64,000 nt of DNA. It comes from Aplectana chamaeleonis. Its lineage: Eukaryota; Nematoda; Chromadorea; Rhabditida; Cosmocercidae. Position 1 is the first letter of the stretch; each line of letters starts with the position of its first letter. The position numbers and the translations under genes are program-made. The stretch lies in NCBI GenBank assembly GCA_029168955.1, contig JAPDOI010000117.1:1-64000 (forward strand). Reading direction: 5' to 3'. The notes under the pieces were generated by a model. The model searched no databases and was not told where the DNA came from. It saw only the letters and a program-made list of their open reading frames with translations. This document shows, piece by piece, positions 12,001 to 22,300 of the stretch.

Positions 12001-15000
12001 TCCTCATCGATCTCTCTCTAGTGGGCATCATTATTCTCTTTGTGGGATGATTCGGCTGCCTCAGAACTTTAATATATATCTGCTGGGCCTGGAATTCACA
12101 CTGCTCCTTGGCTGGCTATATGCAGGGGTCCGCGTGAAGATATACTGTTGGGGAGCTCCTTGCGCAGCCAGTAGCAATTCCAAGCGAAGCATTCTTTATA
12201 CGCTGCAGCTTTTTCCAGGTGCTGCCACACTGGTGCCGCATATTTCAGAGCCGGCTGCTGCTGCCCCATGATAATCCTACAAGAGCTCTCAAGACATTAA
12301 GCTTAGGCTTGACGAATTTTTGTTTCTGACCCGCGTTTTTGTGGAACTTCAGTGACGGATCGAGAATAAGGGCAAGCAGCTTGCGAAATCTTGCTACTGG
12401 CAGACGATCACCATCCCATTTGACATCAGCGTGAGGACTGTGTTTCTTTGCGTCCGAGGTGAACACCGAAACAGAAGACTCTGCAGGAGAAACGGAAAGC
12501 ATCATATTCTCAAGGAAGAGCTTCAGTTCGACGAGATTTGAGCGATTAATACGTCAAGCAGCTGGTTCTGATGCATTATGACAAAAGTCCGACGTTTAAT
12601 GGCAAAAATCATCCATGTGATTGATCCAACCACAACGAGTTTGCATAAAAGTGCTTAGCGACTGCTGGCGTTGGAGGAGATTCCTTTGCTCTGCTTCATG
12701 TGTTGACCGCGATCGGCTCAAAACAAATTTTTCTTGACTAGCACTTCATTGTTGCATCCAAGAGATATGGATTTCCAAAGAAATTAATGGGGCATGTTCC
12801 AGGTGTCACTACATGGCGGCCGCCTATGCTGCATTGTCCCGATTTGCAGAAGCTGCTGCGTTATTCGAGAGAGCTCTCCAACGAACCAAAGATGCCAGCT
12901 CCGTACTGTCGAAACTCAAGGGAAATCCATACATGGCAGAGGAGACCGAGGTTATTAAGTGCTTGCTAGGGTTTTTATGGTTACCTTGAAGGTTAAGGGT
13001 TGAAATTTAAAATCACATTAGCATTACAGAATTTGATGAGCTATATTTCTCCTTTCCTTTCTTTAGGAGTCGCTTCGTGGACTCGTGAGCGACATTGAGC
13101 AAGCACGGATCGGTGCTAGAGCGAAGCGTTTAGCTGCAGCGGCTGGTATTGCTGATGAGACTGATGAGAAGACAGCACGTGTTATTGACGACAGGGTGGG
13201 GCTCTTAACTCGGAACATGTTTTGGTAGTCTGCTTGACGTTAGACTCACCTTTGTTTTCCTTGACACCCTGTTGTTTTCACGTGCTTTTATCGTTTGCCA
13301 CTTCCTATCACCCGCTTCTTGTCTGTGGTTTAAAGAACTAATTTCTCTGAAAGATTGTATTTCTACTATCAGAATATCACTTTTATTTATTGAGCGTTTT
13401 CAAGTCGTTTGTGATCAAGTAACAGATTGTTTAGCCTCTGATGGATACACTGGCTGAGTGGCGACAGTGGGATGTTGCCGATGCTCTGCGTGAGAAGCGC
13501 ACGATTCCAATTGCAGAGATGCCTCCACCTTTCATACTGATGCCCAACAAACCTATCTTCTTTGATTTGGCGCTGAATCATATCAAGGTTGTTTGTGTTC
13601 ATTAATTTTCTGCACTCATTGAAAATGGCTGGAAAAAATCCACCCATGTTACCTTCTGCTTCAGTAAAAAATTGTAGTGTTGAGGTTTAAGAATGTTCCA
13701 AGTAGGGAAAAAAGTTTTCTATATACACAACGCGTGTGAAAAGTGTAGGAAAGTGTTATATTTCGATGGTTCGCAACAATTTCAACCTTCCGGTTTTGAT
13801 TTGATGCCAAATTCAGATTTCTCGTCTCAAATAACGTAACCAAACAAGACTAGGGAGTTTCAGGTAGAGAAGAAATTGAGGCATGAAACTATTTCAGGAA
13901 GGGGGCATTCAGAATTTAGTTGGAGAATGAATGATACCGTTTCCAGAAGTGGAAGTATTTCTATGGAGTCTCCACGAAAACAGTGACTGATAACGGTATC
14001 AGGCATATGTTATCAGCCCGAATTTTCGTTTTCATGGGTAGTTGAGTCATTTCATGTCTCGTGTGCCCCCCCCCCCTCTCCCCCAATAGGTTCAATCCCA
14101 AATTGGCATGAATTTTTGAAGAAAAAAAACTAAACCCCGCGTTAAAATTGTAGTAAAATGTCTGGTAAAAAGTAAATGTTTCGGAATTGTAAGAACGTTC
14201 ATTCAACGTGGTGCGTTCCGATAGCTCACGACCAAACAAACCCATTTTTGAGTCGAACTCGAGTATGGTATTCATTGTGGCAATTGCTTTTATAATCCAC
14301 GGATCTCATGCGGCTAGCGGCAAACTGCGACTGGGGGCACCTTCAACTTTGCTTAGTTGACGAGGAGCTCCCAATTTTTCTCATGGCTTCAAAACGTGGC
14401 AGATTTCGCCATTAGTACCTTTTTTGGCGTAAGAAAGTGAATTTTGGACGAATCAATTGAAAGTTAGCGTTACTAACTAAATCTACGCAAGAAAGTGCAT
14501 GTTGACAGCAAGTAAAACACATGGGGCTCTTGGTTAACTATGGAGCTGTAGTTATCTCCGGATCGAAGTTTGTTTTTAGTCGCATGACATCTTTGGATTA
14601 CGCAAGAGAAAAACACCCAAAAAGCCGATAATTCTGATGCATTTTCAGAGCTTTCTGTTATTATAAATAACTTCGTTTTTTAGCACATTTTCCTATATTT
14701 TTGGCGCGGTCTATTATCACGCTTTTTCTTCGAAAAATTACGAAAATGTTTTGTCTTCTATATATAGCTCTCCAGTTTTTTCTATAGCAGGGCTTTTTGA
14801 GACGGTTAATGTGGATTTGGCATCTAACAACGTAATTGAAGTAAGCATAACCGCAAGGTCGATATCTGTGCGAAGCCGCGAAATATGACACTTTCCTGTA
14901 TTTTCTGCGCTGTATGTGGGGACTTTCCAGTATGGGAAGCTTCACGGGGTTGTGCTAAAGTGGCGGTTTAAGCAATGCGAAAAAAATTTCACCTAGAAGG

Positions 15001-16860
15001 GCCAGCTGAATCCTAACAGGGAGTGATTGAAAGCTTTGCCTGCAAGAGATAAGAAGCGCTGATTTTTTGGACTCTGGTCTCTGGCCATCAGTAGACGTAA
15101 ACATGTGGACATTCATGCACCTAGCAAATTTTGTTGCGTCTTGGTCTTCTCGGTTCAACACACGTGTCGCTGCAGGCAGATTTGAGCAGGGTGGCGAATC
15201 GGCGCAACGGGGGCTCGTAAATATTTTCGGAAATTTTCGAAAAAAAAAGAAAGAAAATTTGGGGTGGGGGGTTGTAAAATTTTTGTAGAAAAGGGATTTC
15301 TGCAAACCACTCACTAAGTCTAAATGAGCTTTGTCTTTCAGAAAAAGTTTATTTAGAAAAAGTATATTAAAAAAAGGAAAAGTTAAGAAAAAAATAATCT
15401 TTCAATCTCGTGGGGATCGTTAAAATTTTAATTTTTTTTCCTCGAAATTTCACTCAACTAGGGGTCGTAGCTCCGCCGAAAATGCTCGCAACGGCCTCTC
15501 TGCCCTGGCTGCAGGTCAATACTGCTCAGAATGATTCCCGTGGACAATTGTTATTTGACTTAATCAAGAATATTCGTCTTTCGGCCGAAAGTTGACTACC
15601 GTGATGGGGTGCTTTTCTATAGATTATGTATTACATAGGGAAGTTCTTCAACTTTCCATCACCCTCTAGTATTTGGTCAGCGGTTCTTGACTAGGGACGG
15701 TTCCACCGGTCGGGAAACATTGGGCTAAACCAACTGAAGGGTGATTTGTGGAGTAATTATAGAAAAAGTGAAGCTTGCATAAAAGTTTCAACGGGCATAT
15801 GGGTAAAAAAAGGACAGAAACGTGATTCATGATTGGTTATTATGTCAATGAGCTACCATATGCTAGTTTTTTCAGCCCTAACTTTGTCTAGGGGTTATTC
15901 GGGTGCCCGAACAAATATGAATGACGTTTGTTTTTAGTTTTTTTTTGGGATTATATTCTCTGTAAAAAACTGAAGTTCGCATCATTCATCGCCTAATGTT
16001 TGCGCGAGTTGCCGGGACCCCCGTTAGCCCTCCGCTCTCTCGCTGTCCCCAACCTCTCTACCGTACGTATTTTACGGTTGAAAAGTAACACTAAGCTGTC
16101 TTAGCCTATAGTAGTCTTCCGCTGATTTGAGGACGGACATCATTGCTCTTTTCAGCTCTCCCAAATAACTCTCCTAGGTGGAGTTTGGGCAAAAATACTG
16201 TAGGTTACTGTAGCTAATTGACATAATCACCCGATCACTGTTAGGCTAACGGTGTGATGGTCACAGAAGGGGCCACACCTTCTCGACCGAGGAAGGATAG
16301 GGGCCGCAGCCTAGAGTCAGGAAGGAAAGGAGGCCGCAGTCTCCGCGGGCCACCATAAAAAAGTAGTTGATGCACGGCGATACAAAAAAGTGTTTAAGAA
16401 GAATAAAGTTGTATCGAGAGAGCATTCAAAATTCGCTTGGAATAAAGAAGATAATTGTAATTTTTCCACGAAATCATCAAAGTTCGTATGGTTTGTCATT
16501 GATCTGAGGATCACGCTCACAGCCCGCCAGGAAAACCGCTTAAATTTCCAAGCCGGGGGGGAGGAGGGGGAAGGAATTCATGCCATAGTAAGGAGGCCGC
16601 ACCTCTTACGAACTGACCACAGTCTTATGCCTTACCCTGCACTCGATTGGTCGCCAGTTCATTGTGTTTATTTCTGATCATCGTTGAATCCTTTAGATGC
16701 CTGACCTGGAAGATAGACTGGCGAAATGCATGGAGGAGCGAAGACAACTCCTGTGTCGAAGAAAGCAGCGGCGGAAGCGGCAAAGGGAGGAGCTACTAAA
16801 GCGGAGGATCAGAGTGGTCTATCTGGAATGGTGAAGGGCTGGATATGGGGGAAGAAATAA
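6075..16860 (+). CDS. srp68: Signal recognition particle subunit SRP68 orthologue (14 exons; last exon frameshifted)
   Basis: SRP68 binds SRP72 and 7S RNA in the cytosolic signal recognition particle, which targets secretory ribosomes to the ER. Exons read: 6075-6133, 6223-6354, 6442-6619, 6704-6882, 6979-7111, 10221-10385, 10439-10537, 10606-10691, 10749-10818, 10877-10959, 12803-12950, 13067-13195, 13435-13587, 16697-16860. Phases agree at every junction. Blocks recognisable against animal SRP68 are QQQHGLRH (res. 7-14), EAERRWA, KLEAQAY (129-135), KPQDLLRLYD (350-359), MLQLPG (368-373) and KPIFFDLALNHI (526-537). The length is about 580 residues against roughly 620 in mammals. The first ATG follows CAG directly, so it is either a trans-splice site or an internal exon; human SRP68 has more residues upstream, so a 5' exon may be missing. 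The second intron uses a GC donor (6355). In the last exon the frame ends at TGA 16832-16834, but the family C-terminus (SGLSGMVKGWIWGKK) is in another frame, ending at TAA 16858-16860. Intron 10692-10748 (57 bp) could also be read through in frame. Confidence 0.9.
7685..9115 (-). mobile_element. Non-LTR retrotransposon (jockey/I-like LINE), 5'-truncated copy A
   Basis: The minus-strand reverse transcriptase is open from about 9115 to 8063, with GFRKLHSTTTALLEI, LDLTKAFDTVN (fingers/palm), GVPQGGVISPALFSL and YADGITIL. The last is the catalytic YADD box with the second Asp changed to Gly. The C-terminal part continues in another frame (8139-7735) with a CX2CX8HX3C zinc knuckle (CSDCGSRGHTTEHLIDC), so one frameshift is present. 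The 3' end carries a GAA-repeat tail (TTC run on + at 7686-7705). Endonuclease and 5' parts are missing. It lies inside an SRP68 intron in antisense orientation. Confidence 0.85.
9472..9943. mobile_element. Family AAAGNCACAG, copy 2 (inverted)
   Basis: The left part is the reverse complement of the copy 1 right part (GCCGTGTATAGCAATCCTGCC). The right end reads GATGGACTGTGCCTTT. It lies in the same SRP68 intron as LINE copy A. Confidence 0.65.
11541..12640 (-). mobile_element. LINE copy B of the same family, more decayed
   Basis: Minus-strand fragments repeat the copy A protein: MMLSVSPAESSVSVF to SWGSS (12505-12245), EEHTQFVRGYLEKAAVNP (about 11930) and CSNCGGSRTRHCA (zinc knuckle, about 11700). 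The fragments lie in several frames with an unmatched stretch at about 12050-12170. The 3' end again has a TTC/GAA run at 11541-11556. It is inactive and lies in the SRP68 intron 10960-12802. Confidence 0.75.
13588..16696 (+). other. Last SRP68 intron, 3.1 kb
   Basis: Contains the repeat end at 14165-14295 and G-rich pieces at 15190-15300. No transposon protein or gene was recognised in the rest. Confidence 0.5.
14165..14295. repeat. End fragment of the AAGGCAGTGTTCACGAT family
   Basis: ACCAAACAAACCCATTTTTG, then CTCGAGTATGGTATTCATTG; the same order is found at 55800-55860 and, inverted, at 34740-34825. Confidence 0.45.
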
Positions 16861-19313
16861 GAAATCCTTGCCTATCTTTGTGATATAATTAGGTCGTGGT
16901 TTGCAAATATTATTCATTATCAATGAGAGGTCCATGTGACACTATGATAAGACAGGTTTTTACCTCTTTTGTGCCGAGTTTTATGCATGTGAGTAAGTCT
17001 TCCCGATTTCTCTTCATTGTGGTTTTTGGCAAAGCTTGGATTTGAAGGTAGGGGGAAGCGTCTAAGGTAGTGATTTCATAAGAAACTTGTTTTTTTTTCG
17101 AATTTCGCCTGTGACAAACATTGCCTTTCCCTGAACACTATCTGTTTACCTTTCAATCTTTCGTTTCGTACAGACATATATTGTATCCTAGGTGGTAGGT
17201 CTCTAACATAGAGGCTTAGGGTTAAAATTTTAATATTTATCAAGAATAGCAGTGCTTTGACATCATTGAACCTATGTCCTCGTCTTTGTTAAGGTACTGG
17301 GATCAAGTAGAAAGAAATCTTGTTTTGATAACATATTTTGGTTTTTTCTTGGCCGTCCAGATGCGGTGTTCTGTTTTAGTCAATGAGTTCGTTGTTGTGA
17401 TTTTCTATGATATTTTCTGGCTTGTTTCTAGCGGCTACTCTTATGCGTTCCATTTTTCTACTAATTTAAATTGATCGGTTGAGTATCGTATTATATTTAT
17501 CTCGTCAGGACCGATGATGTCTTCCGCTCAGAGATCCTTGTATGAGTCTTTTTCTTTCTGAATTCTACTGATATGGGACAGATATTTTTTGTTACAGCTA
17601 TAAATTATTCGTTTGAAGAGTTAGGTTGTTGAGAAAGTTTGCGACAACGGATGAATGCCGGAACCAGTGCTTATCATTAGTTTCATTTTACAGCTTCATG
17701 GCGTTTGAAGGCAAATGCAGTCTGTGTCAGAACGGAATTCGCGTAGTTCCCTTGCGTGCGTATGCATAGTGAAGATTAGGGACACCGAGAGAATAGAGTG
17801 TGCAGCATCGCTCACGCTTCTGCGATTAATGGTGTGAATTTCGTTTTGACACAGACAGTAGCGGGTGCTAATCTGGTTGCAAGCTGGACTTGATCCGAGA
17901 TCTATTCCCCCCTCTCTCTCTTTCTCTCACTCTATCGCGCGCTTTCTCACTCTACCTCCCTTCTCTCCCGTGCGCGCGTGTTTCGCTCCTTTTTCTCTTC
18001 TCCCTCCCCTCTCTTTCGTGCGCGCGTGTTTCGCCCCTTTTTCTATATCCCTCTCTCTCTCTCCCCTCCCTCCCTCCCTCCCTCCCTCCCTCCCTGCCTC
18101 CTCCTCCCCTCTCTCCTGCTACGCGCGTGTCTCGCTCCTTTTTCTCTTCTCCCTCCCCTCTCTTCCGTGCGCGCGTGTTTCGCCCCTTTTTCTCTATCCC
18201 GCTCTCTCCCTCCCTCCCTCCCTCCCTCCCTCCCTCCCTCTCCCGTACGCGCGTTTTTCGCTCCTTTTTCTCTATCCCGCTCTCTCACTTTACCCTCTCT
18301 CTCGCCCACTCTTCCTTCTCTCTCTCTTCTTTCTCTCACTCTATCTCTCCAGTTTCGCCTGTTTGAGATAGGGAGATGCATGGCCGCCTGACCTGTGCCC
18401 GTTTCTTTATGTATCTTTCTCTCTCTCTCCTGCTTCTCTGTAGCTGTCTGCCTTTATTCTTAGAGAGATTAAGGGGTTTGGGGTATTAATGTGCCCCAAC
18501 TCTCTCTCCCTCTCGCTCTTTAACGATCTGTCTTTCTCTCACTCTTTTGTTCTCCTCTTCTCCTTCCTTACTCTACCTCGCTCACTATGTCTAGCTCTAG
18601 CTCTGTCCCTAACGACGAATAGGGAAGCTGAGGTATATCTGTTTGGCTCTCCCCACCTCTGTCTCTCTTTCTCTCCCTTTCGTCTCCCTTCTTCTCACTC
18701 CCCTCTGCCTATGCCAAAATTTCTCTAACCTTGGCTGTCTTCACTAAGGGAGATACGGTGGTTCACGTATCTCCAAGCCCTTTTTTTTTCTATCCTCTCT
18801 CCTCTTTTGTTCTCTGCTGTCCCCTCCTCTCCTTCCCCTCATTCACTCGCTCGCTATCTATAGCTCACTATTTATCAAAGAAAGGTAGGAAATTCTAGTA
18901 TCCTTGCCTCGACCTTCTTCCCGGCATTTTCTCCTTTTTCCGAATTTTCCCGTCAGAGACGACTTAAACCTTTTCTTCGTTTTGTCTAAAAATAATTCGG
19001 GCGCAAGGCAGGTATTGTTGGAGTAACAAGGAAAGGGATAGCTGCGGGCACCTCAGCAGCCTGCGCTGCGTCGTGTGCGCCCATGAGAAATGTGGTGATC
19101 GATCGGCGCGCGCGACAGGCACGCGGACTGCTGAGTGGTCCGCAGCTAACCCTTTCGCGGCCAAACCCACCATGTTTGAAGACGAAGCCTGTTCCCCTTT
19201 TTTTTCAGTGGTGCATATCGTAAGGAGTGATTATTTAATTCTTTTTGAATTTCGTTTGAATCGCTTTTTTTCAAAGGTTATGAATCTTGAAGTTCCCGTT
19301 TATAGTATGCCCA
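16861..19313. other. Intergenic between SRP68 and the PX gene
   Basis: AT-rich to 17.9 kb, then the polypyrimidine minisatellite and CT-rich sequence to about 18.86 kb, then about 450 bp before the PX start. No AATAAA near the SRP68 stop. Confidence 0.5.
17905..18380. repeat. Polypyrimidine minisatellite
   Basis: The + strand is nearly pure C/T, broken by regular CGTGCGCGCGTGTTTCGC modules followed by CCTTTTTCTCT and CCCTCCC runs, repeated five times. Open frames of 110-170 codons in three + frames and one minus frame are artefacts of base composition. CT-rich sequence continues more weakly to about 18860. Confidence 0.85.
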
Positions 19314-22300
19314 ATGACTTCACTTTATCCGGATGAGAGCTACTGCACAAGTGATATAGGACGATTACTATTCCAACCCAAAAATGAATGGGCCGTTACG
19401 GGTGAAGTCGTGAATGTTACTGAGGTGAAGCAGATTGCTGGCACACACATAGACTACCAGATCGAGATAAAGGTGGGCATTCTCGTTTTGCTTTTGTTCC
19501 GCTTAACAAAGGCTTCTGCCGTAGTTGGTCAATAGCCGGCTATATCCAAACTGATAAATGAATCCTCATGATTATGATGTCGACCGAGATGCAGCCGGCT
19601 ACACCGGGTGGATTTTTTTCACCCGCTTCGAATGATTTTAATACATATCGACTCACTTGGGTGCAGCCGATCACATCGGGTGGAATTTTTCATGTTTCAG
19701 ATGATGCAGATACATATCGACCGGACATGTTGGCCTACTATTAGGGGGGGCCGGAAAGTAATGCCGTCAGGGTCAAGTGGGCCTTCGCTTAATTCTTCAA
19801 AACTCCCCTCCCCCCACTGTCAAAATTTCTTTCCAAAGCCCACATTTTTTGCGACCTTCCGAGGCGCGATTTTTGGGCAGTTTATATTTGATTACTAACT
19901 TTGTCAGACCCGAAAATTCGTTCTGTAGCCTAGCTCAAGCGTAAAAAGCTTGAGCGATACTTTCCTTCGTTGACCAGAAATATCGAGAATTTTTGCGATC
20001 CCTCTCCCTAACCTTTATTTTTGGGCCAGAATTTCTGCGACCCCCCCCACTCCGTTGCGGAATTTTGCAACCCCGCTTGACCCTGCCTTGGTCGACCATT
20101 CAAGAACATTCGAAACAGATTGGGAAAGTAAGCAGAGCCGGAGTTTGGGTCCCGTATAATCTGTCCGGACAGAACAAGGCTAGCCGATCAGTCACAAGCA
20201 ACTTATTGCTCCAACGACACAACTCGGAAGCATTTTTTGATGGCTTGATCACAGGAGAAATGGGTCCTCTATAATAACGCGAAAGACAGTGGCTCTCTCC
20301 ATATGAAATTCCTCGGAGTACAGCTAATCCAGGTTCATACCCTGGAAAAGCGCTTTTGTGTATTTGGTGGAGTATTCGTTGCATTGTTCATTTTGAGTTG
20401 CTGAAACCTAGACAATCTGTAAATGCAGACCTCTACAGCGTAGATTTCCAGCGTGTCAATCAATCTCTATTTGAAAAGAGGCCGGCGATATTCCATTCAA
20501 AAGGCGTCATTCACCAACACGACAATGCAAGACCGCACTGAGCAAGCTCTATAAAAATTGATGAATTTAGGTGGGAGGTGATGTCTCATGTACCATATTC
20601 GCCCAGTGTTGCACCATCGTATTTCCACTTATTCCGAGCGCTGCAGTACTTTTTAAGTGGCAAAACATCTGCAAATTTCAAAATATCCAAAATGCCATCT
20701 CTAGATTGTGTGCTGAAAACCAATCAATTTTTTATCGATCAGGTGTGGAAACTTTACTCACTTGTACTCACTTGATAATAATTAAGACTCTCTCTTCTTC
20801 TTCTTCTTCTGCAGCCACAAAAGACTCGTTAAAAATGTAAGTTTGTATTTAGCGTAAGAAAACGAAATTACTTTCCGGTCCCCGAATATGGTGTGGACCT
20901 GAGGACTGACATGTGGGAGAAAAGCCTATAAAAGCAACACCTTCCCTGAGTAACTGAAACAAGATGCCGCTGGAAATGCTTATTTTGTGGAGTTAATTTC
21001 AACAATATCACCGAAACTCTTCACTTCTGCCCTCCAGTATGCGATGCGCCAGCTTGACTGGGACAACAAAGGCTTGAGTATCGATGGAAGAAAGCTCTCT
21101 AACCTGCGGTTTGCGGACGACATTGTTCTCATCAGCAACAACACGCAGGAGATGGACGAGATGCTGAATGAGTTAGATGGAGTGGGCAGAGCGATTGGTT
21201 TGTCGATGAACATGAGTAAAACTCAAACGATGACGAATCAATGGTGCGATGGAAGGCCGGTTACCCTCTACGGAACTGTACTGGATAAAGTGGATAGCTA
21301 CATCTATCTCGGGCGAGAAGTCAACATGGCAAACGACCTGACGAATGAGATGTGCCGGCGACGAAGAGCAGCCTGGGCAACTATGGGCACTATTCGGGAA
21401 GTGGCCAATGAGGTTCATGACGATAAGCTTAGAGCTCACCTCTTTGATTCCACTGTGCTTCCAGCGTTATGCTACGGCACCGAGACGTGGGCTTACAATA
21501 AGCGGATCTCGGTCGCAATGAGGACTTCGCAAAGAGCTTTGGAGAGGTGTCTTCTGAAGACAAACCGCCGAAAGCAATACCAAGAAGGACTCAGCAGTCA
21601 GGACATTCGAAAGAAGTCTGGCATTCGTGATGCGCTGTCTCATATTGAATCAACGAAGCACAGACCGGTCCGATGACAGATGGAGTACCAGAATTTCGTA
21701 CTGGTGTCCACGAGACATCAAGAGAACCCTCGGACGCCCCGCGACACGCTGGGCTGACACGTTCAGTAAATCATTCAAGCAGAAGGGTCTACCGTACTGG
21801 ATGACTGTTGCTCCTTCCAGAAAATCCTGGAGCGAATGTGGTCCACATCGAGAAGACCTCCGATGAAGACGGATCATCAAAGTAAAGTATCAAAGTAATT
21901 TCAAGTTCCTCAGTGGCTTTTTCCTCTTCTTTTTCAATTCGCAAATCTATTGATTAGAGTTTGTAAGTCAGGTTATTTCCATCTATTCATGGATGAATAT
22001 TCTTTTTTTCAGTGTGTTCCGCGGAACAGCATCGAATTGGATGATAGATTTTTCGTAATAACATCGAGATTCCGTGAACTTAATCGTTTGCATGCGAATT
22101 TGTCCAAACTTCACAAACAGGTGAGTTTCGTTCTACTCGTTAATTAAATAGGGTACTGTTTCTTCTTCTCCCTGTAATTGAATGACTGTGCCGAAATCGT
22201 CTTAATCATGAAGCGTTGTCTGTGGCTTAATATTTGTTCGTGAAATGTATTAGCATTCACGCTGTTCAAAATAGTGTTTTTTTCAGTTGTATTTGCGAGG

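Noticed and set aside
17865..18391. Open frames of 110-170 codons on both strands in the CT-rich tract
   Set aside because: They are Ser/Leu/Pro or Arg/Glu/Gly strings forced by the pyrimidine repeat and open in three + frames at once.
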